Part shown: in pieces, positions 17,845 through 27,049 of the stretch
Layout: the number at the start of each line of letters is the position of its first letter
Position numbering within the stretch: position 1 is the stretch's first letter
Source of the DNA: UBA8752 sp049610565
GTDB lineage: Bacteria > Bacteroidota > Bacteroidia > Flavobacteriales_D > Sanyastnellaceae
Direction of reading: 5' to 3'
Assembly (NCBI GenBank): GCA_049610565.1
Contig: JBMYZR010000008.1
Coordinates: forward strand, 1 to 60,192
Length of the DNA stretch: 60,192 bases
Position numbers and translations under genes: made by a program
Notes under the pieces: model-generated
Told to the model about the DNA's origin: nothing
What the model saw: only the letters and a program-made list of their open reading frames with translations
The model's database searches: none

Positions 17845-19197
17845 GTGGCCAAGACCCGCACGCGCTTCGTTTGCAGTGACTGCGGGCATGTGACCGGCCA
17901 GTGGGTGGGGCAATGCCCCAGCTGCAAGTCGTGGAACACCGTCACCGAATTCAAGGAGCACGCCAATCCGCGCATGGAGCGTGCGGCCGTGGCCGCCGGC
18001 ATGGCCGAAGCGCGTCCCCTGCGCGACTACACGGAACAGAAGAGCGTCCGCGTCGGCACCGGCGAAGGGGAGTTCGACCGGGTCCTCGGCGGTGGCCTTG
18101 TGCCGGGTGCCCTCGTCCTGTTGGGAGGAGAGCCCGGCATCGGCAAGTCGACCTTGAGCCTGCAGACCGCCATGAAGGCAGCGGGCAAGGTGCTCTACGT
18201 CTCCGGAGAGGAAAGCCCGGAACAGGTGCGGCTCAGGGCCGATCGGCTCGGCACGCTCGGCGGCGAATTGCTCGTGCTCCCCGAGACCTCCACGGAAGGC
18301 ATCGTCAAGGCCGTGAAGGCGCATCAACCCGACCTGCTCTTCGTCGATTCCATCCAGACGTTGCACACGCCCCGTGTCGAGAGTGCACCGGGGTCCGTCG
18401 CGCAGGTCCGGGAGTCCACAGCCGAGCTCATCCTGGCCGCCAAGCCCCTGCAGTTGCCGGTCGTGCTCATTGGTCACATCACCAAGGAAGGTGCCATCGC
18501 CGGTCCGAAGGTGCTCGAGCACATGGTGGACGTCGTGCTCACGTTTGAGGGCGATCGACACCACGCCTACCGCATCTTGCGCGCCGTCAAGAACCGCTTC
18601 GGCTCCACCCAGGAGATCGGCATCTTCGAGATGCGCGGAGACGGCCTGCACCCGGTGACGGACCCCTCCGGCGCCCTGGTCGGCAACGGGGAAGCCCGGC
18701 TCAGTGGAACGGCGCTCGCGGTCGCCATCGAGGGCGCCCGGCCCCTCACGGTGGAAATCCAGGCGCTCGTCAGCAGCGCGGTGTACGGCACGCCCCAGCG
18801 GTCCGCCACGGGCTACAACCTCCGCCGGCTCAACATGCTGCTCGCCGTGCTCGAGAAGCGCTGCGGGTTCAAGCTCGGCGCCTCGGACGTCTTCCTCAAC
18901 CTCGCCGGCGGCATCCGCCTCGAGGACCCGGGCGTGGACCTGGCCGTGGTTGGCGCCATCCTCAGCAGCACCCTCGATCTCACGCTCGATCCCCGCACCG
19001 CGATGTGTGGGGAGGTGGGACTCACGGGCGAAGTCCGGCCGGTGGCCCGCCTCGAACAGCGGATGGCGGAGGCCGCCAAAATGGGCATGGAACGGCTCGT
19101 GATCAGCGGGCTCGGCCAGAACCTGCCAGACCCTCCGAAAGGCCTGAGCCTGGTCAAAGTCAGCCGCGTGGGCGAGCTGCAGAAGGTGCTCTTCTGA
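17845..19197 (+). CDS. radA: DNA repair protein RadA
   Basis: The 450-residue protein contains the four RadA parts. There is an N-terminal C4 zinc finger (C10, C13, C24, C27), a RecA-like ATPase with Walker A GGEPGIGKS at 94-102, and the RadA-specific KNRFGSTQEIGIFEM near residue 250. A C-terminal Lon-protease-like domain (about 300-450) completes it. RadA acts in recombination intermediates, promoting branch migration after strand invasion. The start is GTG (GTGGCCAAG) at 17845, 9 bp behind the preceding stop; no ATG is available before the zinc finger. The gene may rely on the promoter of the adhesin gene upstream. It converges with rsmI 21 bp downstream. Confidence 0.95.
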   Translation: MAKTRTRFVCSDCGHVTGQWVGQCPSCKSWNTVTEFKEHANPRMERAAVAAGMAEARPLRDYTEQKSVRVGTGEGEFDRVLGGGLVPGALVLLGGEPGIGKSTLSLQTAMKAAGKVLYVSGEESPEQVRLRADRLGTLGGELLVLPETSTEGIVKAVKAHQPDLLFVDSIQTLHTPRVESAPGSVAQVRESTAELILAAKPLQLPVVLIGHITKEGAIAGPKVLEHMVDVVLTFEGDRHHAYRILRAVKNRFGSTQEIGIFEMRGDGLHPVTDPSGALVGNGEARLSGTALAVAIEGARPLTVEIQALVSSAVYGTPQRSATGYNLRRLNMLLAVLEKRCGFKLGASDVFLNLAGGIRLEDPGVDLAVVGAILSSTLDLTLDPRTAMCGEVGLTGEVRPVARLEQRMAEAAKMGMERLVISGLGQNLPDPPKGLSLVKVSRVGELQKVLF

Positions 19198-19218
19198 GCG
19201 GGCGCCCTTGGCCGGGCC

Positions 19219-19884
19219 TCAGTCCGCGCCGGCCACGACCACCACGAACTCCCCCTTGGGCGCGTGCGCCTCGAATTGCGCGTGCAGCTCTTGAGTCGTG
19301 CCGCGACGGGTCTCCTCGAATTTCTTGCTGAGCTCGCGGCTCACGCTGACCCGCCGGTCCGGCCCGCAGTGCTCGACCAGTTCGGCCAGCAGCTTGACGA
19401 TGCGGTGCGGGGACTCATAGAGCACCGTGGTCCGGGTCTCCTCGGCGAGGGCCTTCAGGCGCGTCTGCCGGCCCTTTTTGTGCGGCAGGAACCCCTCGTA
19501 GACAAACCGTTCGCATGGCAGGCCGCTCACCACGAGCGCCGGGACAAATGCGGTCGCCCCGGGAAGACACGTCACCTCCACCCCGGCTTCGACGCACGCC
19601 CGAACCAGGAGGAAACCCGGGTCGCTGATGCCCGGCGTTCCCGCGTCGCTGCACAGGCAAGCCGAGGCCCCGGCGAGAAGGGTGGACACGACCTCCTCCA
19701 GCACCTTGTGCTCGTTGTGGGCATGGAACGGCCTCAGGCGCGCCTCGACGCCCTTCAACCGCAAAAGCGACCCAGTGGTCCGGGTGTCCTCGGCGAGGAC
19801 GAAATCGGCCGCTTCAATGGCCTCGATGGCCCGGGGCGTGAAGTCACCAAGGTTTCCAATCGGGGTTGGGACCACCGTCAGCAT
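19219..19884 (-). CDS. rsmI: 16S rRNA (cytidine(1402)-2'-O)-methyltransferase
   Basis: The 221-residue protein has the tetrapyrrole-methylase-like fold of RsmI: VVPTPIGNLGDFTPRAIEAI at the N-terminus, LAEDTRTTGSLL, the SDAGTPGISDPG AdoMet loop, and LPGATAFVPALVVSGLP. It methylates the 2'-OH of C1402 in the decoding centre of 16S rRNA. It ends a little shorter than the E. coli enzyme because it lacks the C-terminal extension, as is usual in Bacteroidota. The ATG overlaps the stop of the acidic hypothetical gene by one base (TGATG), indicating co-transcription. Confidence 0.93.
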   Translation of the reverse strand: MLTVVPTPIGNLGDFTPRAIEAIEAADFVLAEDTRTTGSLLRLKGVEARLRPFHAHNEHKVLEEVVSTLLAGASACLCSDAGTPGISDPGFLLVRACVEAGVEVTCLPGATAFVPALVVSGLPCERFVYEGFLPHKKGRQTRLKALAEETRTTVLYESPHRIVKLLAELVEHCGPDRRVSVSRELSKKFEETRRGTTQELHAQFEAHAPKGEFVVVVAGAD

Positions 19885-20906
19885 CAGGCGTACCGGCGTT
19901 GGAGCTTGTCCATGAACCGCGCCACCGTCGGATCGTCCTCATCCCATGCGCTCGAATCCGGCACGTGCTGGTTGAGCCAGAGCAAGGCCAATTGCATGTC
20001 CCCTGCGCCATCCAGCGCCTCCAGGACACGGTCGAAAAGCATGGCGTCGTCCTGGAACAGCACCTTGATGCACTCGTACTTCTCCACCAGGCTGAACGCG
20101 GTCCGCAGGTCCCCGATGGCCCGTTGCTCCATCTGCTCGGCCAAACTCGTCACCGGCTCGGCGGATTGCGTAGCCGTCGAGGAGGGCTCGGGCAGGTCCT
20201 CCGCGGCCGGTTCAGCGGACTCCGGCTCTTCTTCCACGGCCTCCACATCGACCTCCTCCATGGCGGGATCTGCCTGCTCCCCGGCCTCTTCTTTCACGGC
20301 TGTTTCTTCCACTGCCGTTTCCTCGACGTCCACAGCGTCCTCCGTTTCTTCCGCGAACTCCTCAGGCGCCGTTTCCGCTTCCACAGGGGCATCGGCCTCC
20401 AGCGCCTCCGCCACCGCTTCCGTCACGGCCTCGGAGACAGCGTCCGACACCGGGTCCGCCGGGGCCTCCGCCTCGGACTCCTCAGCTGGCGCAGGCACCG
20501 GGGTCGGCACCGGGGTGGGAACTGGAATCGGCACATCGGGCACCTCATCGAACAAGCCGGGGGTTCCTGCGTTGCGGCGGGCTTCTGCCGCCTGTTCGGC
20601 CTGCTCGCGGCTGACCTCCTCAATGGCATCGATCAGCGACGTCTGGTAGGCTGCACCAATCCGGAACGGCCGCACTGGCTGACGGTCCACCGTCTGCTCG
20701 TCCACGCCCCCTTCCGGTGCCTTTTTCCTCACCTCGTAGGCGAACTCATGCGCCTTGAACCGCAACAAAATCAGCCGGTCACACAGCTCGCGGGCATCCT
20801 CGACGAGGGGTGTCAGCTCCTCGGGCTCCAATTCTCCCGCACGCAGCTTCACCAGCCCGGCGCTCAGATCGCCCACCAAATCCTCCAAATTCTTGAATCC
20901 CGCCAT
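19884..20906 (-). CDS. Conserved Bacteroidota-type hypothetical with acidic low-complexity centre
   Basis: I recognise no named domain. The 340-residue protein has a helical N-terminal part (1-110, including LEDLVGDLSAGLVKLRAGEL and a basic Y-x-V-R-K-K stretch). A Pro-Val-Thr repeat (about 125-142) follows, then a very acidic Glu/Ala/Val-rich linker (about 142-240). The C-terminal helical module (about 250-340) ends in AWDEDDPTVARFMDKLQRRY. That C-terminal pattern recalls a widespread Bacteroidota protein of unknown function whose end reads W-D-x-E-D-x-x-V-x-x-F ... RRF. No signal peptide or membrane segment is visible, so it is probably cytoplasmic. Its stop overlaps the rsmI start by one base. 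A TAGTTTCG box lies 25 nt upstream of the ATG. Confidence 0.75.
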   Translation of the reverse strand: MAGFKNLEDLVGDLSAGLVKLRAGELEPEELTPLVEDARELCDRLILLRFKAHEFAYEVRKKAPEGGVDEQTVDRQPVRPFRIGAAYQTSLIDAIEEVSREQAEQAAEARRNAGTPGLFDEVPDVPIPVPTPVPTPVPAPAEESEAEAPADPVSDAVSEAVTEAVAEALEADAPVEAETAPEEFAEETEDAVDVEETAVEETAVKEEAGEQADPAMEEVDVEAVEEEPESAEPAAEDLPEPSSTATQSAEPVTSLAEQMEQRAIGDLRTAFSLVEKYECIKVLFQDDAMLFDRVLEALDGAGDMQLALLWLNQHVPDSSAWDEDDPTVARFMDKLQRRYA

Positions 20907-20931
20907 CGTTCGGCCTTTGCAGTTTCCAGGT

Positions 20932-20939
20932 CGAAACTA
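20932..20939 (-). promoter_or_regulatory. -7 box upstream of the acidic hypothetical gene
   Basis: On the minus strand this reads TAGTTTCG, a one-mismatch TAnnTTTG element located 25 nt before the ATG at 20906. It suggests that the hypothetical-rsmI pair has its own promoter, separate from the PorP gene upstream. Confidence 0.4.
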
Positions 20940-20980
20940 CCGGCAGGCCCCTCACCCTCGGCGGGGTCGTGCACCCGTCA

Positions 20981-21883
20981 TCAACGCGGCACGGTGAATG
21001 CCAAGACCACCTCGTGGCCGCCGCCCAGAACGCGGGCCAGGGTGCCCATCGCCCAATTGCGGTTGTAGCTGAACGTGAGCTGGTTGTTGATTCGGATGCC
21101 GGCACCAAAATGCGCCGCGCCCGCCGTGCGGTATCCCGCCATGACCCAGTGGTCCTCGTTTCGGTCGACCCGGAGCGCGAGGGAAGCCTCGGCGGGAATG
21201 GGCCGCAGGTGCTGGAACTGCACGATGGGCGTCCAGCCGAACATGCCCTCTCCGAACCGGTAGGCCACCATGCCGCGCAGGTGCGACTCGAGACGGGACT
21301 CGACGCCGGTGCCATCGTAGACCGGAAGATTGCCACCAAGCACCTGGCCCGCGGAGAAGCCCGCCTTGAGGCGGTCACCCGTGATCCACACGCCGGCGGT
21401 CGCGTCCGGAACACCCACGCTGCGGTAAGTGTCGCCCAGCGCCGGATCGCCTTCCTGCTCAAATTCAATGCGGTTGCCGTCGATGGCGAACTGCGTCCAA
21501 CCCAGGCCCAGGCCGAAGGACAGGCGAAGCGACTTCGTCCAGCGGGTGGTGTAGGCGAGACCGGCGTGCGCACCGGCCATTCGGGTGGGACCGGCCACAT
21601 CGCTCCACACCCGGGCACCCCAGCCGATGGAGGAATTCCCAGTGGGGGACGTGAGGGCGAGCGCCGTGGTGCGCGGTGCCGAGGCGACGCCTGTCCAGGG
21701 GCTGCGCTGCCAAATGCTCACGTGGATGACCGTGTCCGCGGCCGCTCCAGGGTGCGCGTCGAAGGGGTGATCCAGCGGCAACGTCGTCACCGGAAGTTGC
21801 TGGGCTGCGGCATCCTGACCGAGCAGAGACAACAGCAATGTCAGCCCGAGAAGCCGGGGGAGGTGGAAATTGACCCGCATCAT
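20981..21883 (-). CDS. PorP/SprF-family type IX secretion outer-membrane protein
   Basis: The 300-residue product has a signal peptide (MMRVNFHLPRLLGLTLLLSLLGQDAAAQ) and an alternating beta-barrel sequence. Family features include SSIGWGARVWSDVAGPTR, the AGLAYTTR strand, GLGLGWTQFAIDG, and a terminal barrel strand ending VVLAFTVPR. PorP/SprF proteins are outer-membrane partners needed for export or surface retention of specific T9SS substrates. The first ATG overlaps the stop of the 1706-residue SprB-repeat gene by four bases (ATGA), which strongly links it to that substrate. Two consecutive ATG codons (21883 and 21880) are possible starts. Confidence 0.88.
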   Translation of the reverse strand: MMRVNFHLPRLLGLTLLLSLLGQDAAAQQLPVTTLPLDHPFDAHPGAAADTVIHVSIWQRSPWTGVASAPRTTALALTSPTGNSSIGWGARVWSDVAGPTRMAGAHAGLAYTTRWTKSLRLSFGLGLGWTQFAIDGNRIEFEQEGDPALGDTYRSVGVPDATAGVWITGDRLKAGFSAGQVLGGNLPVYDGTGVESRLESHLRGMVAYRFGEGMFGWTPIVQFQHLRPIPAEASLALRVDRNEDHWVMAGYRTAGAAHFGAGIRINNQLTFSYNRNWAMGTLARVLGGGHEVVLAFTVPR

Positions 21884-24800
21884 CGCATCAGGGTAATGGG
21901 TCCGGTCCACTCCGCCTGCAACGCAGGCTCATTGACCCGGATGTGATAGTAATAGGTGCCCACCGGGACGGGAATGCCGTTGAGCGTGCCGTCCCACACG
22001 CCATCGGTCGAGCCGAAGGTCAGGAGGACATCGCCCCACCGGTTGAAGAGCGTGATCTCGGCGCTGGGGTACTGGTCGAGTCCGCCGAGGTTCCAGCGGT
22101 CATTGATGCCGTCACCGTTGGGGGTGAAGCCGGAGGGAATGTCGAGTTCGAGGAGAACGTCGACGAACACCGTATCGGAGCCCGTGCACCCCTCGGCCGA
22201 TGTGGCGGTCAGGATGAATTCCGTCGCGGCGAACAGCGCCTCGGTGGCGGTGGCCGCCAAGGTGGGGGACACCACGTCGAGCTCGGGTTCCCACGCGTAC
22301 ACGAGGTCAGGATCCGTTTCTCCGCCAATGCCCGCCGTGCCGCCTTCGGGGATGATCTGGTCAACTCCGGCGTCCGGCACGGGCAAGGCCCACCCGGTCA
22401 CCTGGACCGAATCCGTTCGGATGCACCCAAGCCGCGAAGCCGTGAACACCCACGCCCCCTCTCCTTCCGGTACGGAGGCCACGGCAGGCGCCAAACCAGG
22501 GCCCGTTGTGCCGTCGGGCAAGGACCAACTCACGTCGGTCGCGCCCTCGGCGAGCGCCTCCAGACTCAAGGGCTGGCCCGCACACAGCGCCGTGTCCAGC
22601 GGGACCGTCAGCGTCACATCGCCCTCGGCCACGAGGGGAATCGAGGCAATGTCGCCCGTGCACCCTGCCCCATCGGTCACGGTCACGGCGTAGTTGCCTT
22701 CTCCAATGCCCGTCAGGGCCTGACCCGTTCCGGCCGGGGATCCGTCGACGGTCCACGCGATGTCAAACCCGGCTCCGCTGCCGCCACTCACGGTCACCAA
22801 CAGGCTTCCGTCAAGGTCTCCCGCGCAACTGGGGCGATCGAGGCTGTCGAGGAGCACGACCACCGGGGACGGGGCCCCCACGGACACGAGGAGCACCGCC
22901 GGGCAGCCGGCTTCGTCCAATGCCGTGATTTCATACACCCCGGCAGCCAGATCGGGAATGGAGTCCGTGGCCGGCAAAGCACCGAAGGGCCCGACAAAGG
23001 TGAACTCGGCCTCGCCCACCGCATTGACCGTTTCCAGCAGGATCAGTCCGTCCTCGCTGTTGGCGCACGTCGCCGAATCCACATCCGCGACCAGCACGAA
23101 TTCACTGGCGGGTTCCACCACGAGCGAGTCCTCCACCGAACACCCGACGGAATCGGTCAACGTGAAGGGATACGTCCCGGGAACGAGGAAGGGCAGGAAC
23201 AGGCTGTCCGCGGCGCCCTCCACGGTGATGTCATAGGGGGCCAATCCACCGGAAGGGGTGACCGTGGCCTCTCCGACCAGGGCGCCACCACAGCTGGGCT
23301 GAATGAGCGCGATGTCCACCATGAGGTCCACCGATGCGGCTGCGATGCTCACCGTGTCCACGAGGGTACAGCCGAGGGTGTCGATGGCGGTGAACGCGTA
23401 GACGCCATCCGGCAAGGGCCCTGTGCTGCCGGAGCTGCCCGACAGCGTGTCTCCGGATTCCGCCACGCCGGACCACGTCCAGTCCACTGGTGCGGCACCA
23501 CCCGTCGCGATCGCCTCGACCTGTCCGCTGTCCCCGGAGCACAGGGGCTGCAGCACCAAGCCGTTCCACGACAGAGGCTCAGGCAACACCACCTCAACCT
23601 GATCGGCGGTGGTGCACCCCGGTCCCAAGCTGGCGGTCCATCCATAGGTGCCCGCGGGCAAGTTGTTCCACGTCCAGACGCCCTCGTTGCCCGTCAGGGT
23701 CTCGGTGTCGGCCGGCAACCCTCCGAGGAGCACCGTGGCCGAGTCGACACTGCCGGTCACCGACAGCGCCACGGCCGCCGAGGCGCCAGGGCCGTCGCAG
23801 GCTTCGATCATCACGTCCACGAGCACGGCCAGGCCACCGCCGGACTCGACGGTCACCGTGCCCGCCGTGTCGCACCCTTGCGCGTCCACCACGGTCCATC
23901 CGTAATCACCGGCCGCCAAGCCGGTCCACACCGAATCCTGCGGACCCTCCTCCCATTGGAGGGTCAACGGCGCCGTGCCGCCGGAGGCCTCGATGAACAC
24001 ACCGCCATCTTCCGTACCCTCGCAGCTCTCTGGCGTGGATCCGACGCTGACCACAATGGCCTCCGGATCGACCAGTTCAAGGGTCGAATCCGCCATGCAT
24101 CCCCGGCCGTCCACCACACCTGCGGTGAAGAGGCCGGCACCCAGCCCTTCGAATGGCTCAAGGAGCAAACCATCCGGCCCGTTCACGCCCAACAACAGCG
24201 GTTCCGTTCCGCCCGTTGCCTCCACGACAATGGCGCCATCCTCGGCACCCTGACAGGAAATCGGCAAGGCCGTGGCCGCAAAAGTGAGTTCCGGCAATGC
24301 GCTGATGGTCAGCGCAGTGTCCCGTTCACATCCGGCACCGTCCGTCACGTTCAGCGTGTAGTCGCCTGCCGGAAGGCCCACCGTGTCGGCCGACATCCAC
24401 ACGATGCTGCCATCGGTTGACGCCGCAGAGATGCTGACGGGCTCTGCACCGCCTTGCACCACCACGGAGAGGGCACCGGGCGATGGTTCACAGGCGTAAT
24501 CCAACGCAGTGACCGTCCAATCAAACAGCGTGAACCCGTCCAGCGCCACCTCCGATTCGGAGGTGCACACGCCATCGGAAACGCTCACCGTGTAGGTGCC
24601 GGCCGCCAAGCCGGACCAGGCCGCACTGGTCGCATCGGACGTGGTCGGGGCGCCGATGGGGTCGGCGTTGAAATCGTAAGTGCCTGTGCCACCTTCCACG
24701 CTCACCGCGATCTCGCCGGGTCCGGTGCAGCCTTCCGGCACACTGTTGATGTCCACCACGAGCGGAGGGTCGATGGTCCACGCCGTATCGGCCGAACAGC

Positions 24801-27000
24801 CCCGAGCGTCGGTGGCGGTCAACGCATAACTCCCGGGCGACAGCGCACTCCATTCCGAAGCGGGCACAGGACCCTCCGGTCCCTCGAGGACCAGGTCGAG
24901 CGGGGGGTCTCCCCCTGTGGCTTCAGCCACGAGTTCCGCGACGCCAAGGCTGCAATCCACCACGGTCACGGTGGCCGAGACCGTCACCGGCGGGAGGCTC
25001 TCGATGCTGCCCGTCCACTCCGCCACGCAGCCGTTGGCGTCCGTGGTCGTGCCCGTGTAGTCGCCGGCGGCCAGATCCGTCAGGTCCAGACCGCTTCCTG
25101 CGTTGCCCTCCGGCCCGGTCCACGTGGTCGAATACAAGGGAATGCCGCCGGTTACCGTGGCGGTCAGGGTGCCGTCCGCACCCGCACAACCCACCGGCGT
25201 AGTCGTGGCATCAAGGACCAGGGGGTCGGGTTCCTGCAGAATGAAGGCCACATCGGCCATGCATCCGCTCGCATCGGTCGCGGTCACGGTGTATTCTCCG
25301 GTTCCGAGGCCGGTGATGGACGGGGCAATCGTGGGCTCGACATCGCCGGACCAAACCACGGAATAGTCAGGCGTCCCGCCTTCCACGACCGCCAGGGCGG
25401 CCCCGTCTGAATCGCCAAAGCAGGACGGCATGGTCGCCAGCACGGACACCGTGAGGCTGTCCGGACCATTCATGGTGACCACAGAATCCACCGTACACCC
25501 CAATTGGTCCAGAATGCCCACGCCGTAGGTCCCGATCGTCAGCCCGTTGAGGGTCAACCCGGAGCCGATCACCTCCATGGTGGCCACGTCGACCCAGGTG
25601 GCCGAATAAGGCCCCAATCCGCCGGTGACGGTCGCCACAATGCTGCCTGCGTCCGACCCGGCGCCTGCCGCACAGGGCGGGGGCGTGATGTCCAGGCTCA
25701 ACGCCACCGCATCCGGGTCCTCCAAAGCCACAGTGCCGGACGTTTCGCATCCCGCATCATCCGTGAGGGTGTAGGCGAAGGTGCCTGCAGATTGACCATT
25801 CAGGAATTCTCCATTCTCCACGCTTCCTCCGGGCAAGGTCCAGACCACCGTGAAGGGAGCCGTTCCCCCCTGCGGCACAACGCCAACGGTTCCGTCAGAC
25901 AGGCCCGGACAGGACGGGGCGGAGAGAAAGGACTCCGCCGTCAGCGCGTCCGGTTCGTCCACCAGGGCCGTTCCCGCACCGATGCACCCGTCGGCCGCCG
26001 TCACAAGCACGGTGTAGCTTCCCGGAGACAGGCCGGTGATGGAATCGAGGTCCGCGCCGGAAGTGGCAAACCCACCCGGGCCGGTCCAATCGTAGAAGGT
26101 CGCTCCCGGGAACACCGCAAATGCACTGCCGTCTGAATCGCCCGCGCAGGACACCGGGGTGGCGCCCATGTCCACCGCCACCGGCGGAGGGTCGCTGAGG
26201 ACCACCGTGGTCGACATCCCACACCCGCCGGAATCCATGGCGGTCACGGTGTAGGTGCCCGCCGGAAGGCCGGACACGTCCGCTCCGGTGCCCACGGGAT
26301 TGCCGTTGCCGTCGGTCCAGTCGAAGGTGAAACCGCCGCCGAGGCCGCCCGTGGCCACGGCCGACGCCTCTCCGTCACTGAATCCGAAGCAAGAGGGGTC
26401 CGTGCCGAAGGCAAGCACCTCCACCGGCGGAATCTCCACGGTGATGATGTCCTGGTCGATGCAGCCGTTGTCGTCCGTGGCGGACACCAGAACAACCTGT
26501 TCGCACACCCCGGATCCCACCGGTCCGGTTTCCGTGGCGTCATGCGACCAACTGTAGGTCACCGGAGCGGCCCCGAAATTCGGCGTCACCGTGATTTCCC
26601 CTGAACAGGGGTCGTCGCACGTCGGCAGCTGCGACACAGTGGCCGAAATGAAGAAGGGAAACGGCTCGTTGAGGGTCACCCCGAGCGCTGGGCAGCCCGG
26701 AACGAAGGCGAGGTAGCTTCCCGGCCCGAGATCGGCCTGCACCACACCAAACAGCGTGTCGCTTTCAATCAGCCAATACACATCGGCTCCGTCCACTCCA
26801 TCTGGCAGGCTGACCGTCAGGACACCGTCATCCGCCCCACTGCAGGAGATCGGCTGGAGGACCGTGATCTCGTCCGGGCATTGCGCCTGAAGGAATCCGG
26901 TGAAGACGACGAGAAGGAGGGGGAGCAAGAGCAGGCCGAAACCGGAGCCCTGCCGCTGCAGGGAGGAAAAGGGACCGTATGCTCTGCGGGATGCGTTCAT
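21880..27000 (-). CDS. Giant SprB-repeat T9SS surface protein (1706 aa) with CHU_C C-terminal domain
   Basis: The protein has an N-terminal signal region (about 1-40, ending FTGFLQAQC). A long tandem array of SprB-type Ig-like repeats follows; at least 16 copies end in a motif like PAGTYTVTAMDSGGC or AAGDYTGTTTDANGC, roughly every 75-85 residues. The C-terminus is a type B sorting domain (SGFTPNGDGINDRW, LFNRWGDVLL, GTYYYHIRVN, ending PITLMR). SprB is the mobile adhesin of gliding Flavobacterium, and similar proteins mediate surface attachment. Whether this organism glides cannot be told from this. The composition is poor in Lys and rich in Gly, Thr, Asp and Val. Its partner PorP/SprF gene overlaps its stop codon. 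A second PorP/SprF gene ends 49 bp upstream of its start. Confidence 0.88.
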   Translation of the reverse strand: MNASRRAYGPFSSLQRQGSGFGLLLLPLLLVVFTGFLQAQCPDEITVLQPISCSGADDGVLTVSLPDGVDGADVYWLIESDTLFGVVQADLGPGSYLAFVPGCPALGVTLNEPFPFFISATVSQLPTCDDPCSGEITVTPNFGAAPVTYSWSHDATETGPVGSGVCEQVVLVSATDDNGCIDQDIITVEIPPVEVLAFGTDPSCFGFSDGEASAVATGGLGGGFTFDWTDGNGNPVGTGADVSGLPAGTYTVTAMDSGGCGMSTTVVLSDPPPVAVDMGATPVSCAGDSDGSAFAVFPGATFYDWTGPGGFATSGADLDSITGLSPGSYTVLVTAADGCIGAGTALVDEPDALTAESFLSAPSCPGLSDGTVGVVPQGGTAPFTVVWTLPGGSVENGEFLNGQSAGTFAYTLTDDAGCETSGTVALEDPDAVALSLDITPPPCAAGAGSDAGSIVATVTGGLGPYSATWVDVATMEVIGSGLTLNGLTIGTYGVGILDQLGCTVDSVVTMNGPDSLTVSVLATMPSCFGDSDGAALAVVEGGTPDYSVVWSGDVEPTIAPSITGLGTGEYTVTATDASGCMADVAFILQEPDPLVLDATTTPVGCAGADGTLTATVTGGIPLYSTTWTGPEGNAGSGLDLTDLAAGDYTGTTTDANGCVAEWTGSIESLPPVTVSATVTVVDCSLGVAELVAEATGGDPPLDLVLEGPEGPVPASEWSALSPGSYALTATDARGCSADTAWTIDPPLVVDINSVPEGCTGPGEIAVSVEGGTGTYDFNADPIGAPTTSDATSAAWSGLAAGTYTVSVSDGVCTSESEVALDGFTLFDWTVTALDYACEPSPGALSVVVQGGAEPVSISAASTDGSIVWMSADTVGLPAGDYTLNVTDGAGCERDTALTISALPELTFAATALPISCQGAEDGAIVVEATGGTEPLLLGVNGPDGLLLEPFEGLGAGLFTAGVVDGRGCMADSTLELVDPEAIVVSVGSTPESCEGTEDGGVFIEASGGTAPLTLQWEEGPQDSVWTGLAAGDYGWTVVDAQGCDTAGTVTVESGGGLAVLVDVMIEACDGPGASAAVALSVTGSVDSATVLLGGLPADTETLTGNEGVWTWNNLPAGTYGWTASLGPGCTTADQVEVVLPEPLSWNGLVLQPLCSGDSGQVEAIATGGAAPVDWTWSGVAESGDTLSGSSGSTGPLPDGVYAFTAIDTLGCTLVDTVSIAAASVDLMVDIALIQPSCGGALVGEATVTPSGGLAPYDITVEGAADSLFLPFLVPGTYPFTLTDSVGCSVEDSLVVEPASEFVLVADVDSATCANSEDGLILLETVNAVGEAEFTFVGPFGALPATDSIPDLAAGVYEITALDEAGCPAVLLVSVGAPSPVVVLLDSLDRPSCAGDLDGSLLVTVSGGSGAGFDIAWTVDGSPAGTGQALTGIGEGNYAVTVTDGAGCTGDIASIPLVAEGDVTLTVPLDTALCAGQPLSLEALAEGATDVSWSLPDGTTGPGLAPAVASVPEGEGAWVFTASRLGCIRTDSVQVTGWALPVPDAGVDQIIPEGGTAGIGGETDPDLVYAWEPELDVVSPTLAATATEALFAATEFILTATSAEGCTGSDTVFVDVLLELDIPSGFTPNGDGINDRWNLGGLDQYPSAEITLFNRWGDVLLTFGSTDGVWDGTLNGIPVPVGTYYYHIRVNEPALQAEWTGPITLMR
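22640..26880 (-). repeat. Tandem SprB-type repeat array within the giant surface protein gene
   Basis: The region encodes at least 16 diverged repeats of about 75-85 codons. Each has a G-x-Y/F core, a D-x-x-G-C end and an interior W-or-T-W strand. The repeats differ strongly at the nucleotide level, so the array arose by old duplications and is not a perfect satellite. Boundaries are approximate. Confidence 0.75.
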
Positions 27001-27049
27001 CTGCTTGACATTTCCTCTACGGACGGGCGGGGTTGGGGTTCCACTCCTC

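Noticed and set aside
19194..19222. Imperfect hairpin (CTGAG ... CTCAG) between radA and rsmI as a bidirectional terminator
   Set aside because: There is a five-base bulge and no T tract on either strand.
22640..26880. Repeat-rich DNA that might suggest a CRISPR array or satellite
   Set aside because: The repeats are protein-level SprB modules of 75-85 codons with diverged DNA; there are no short exact direct repeats separated by spacers.
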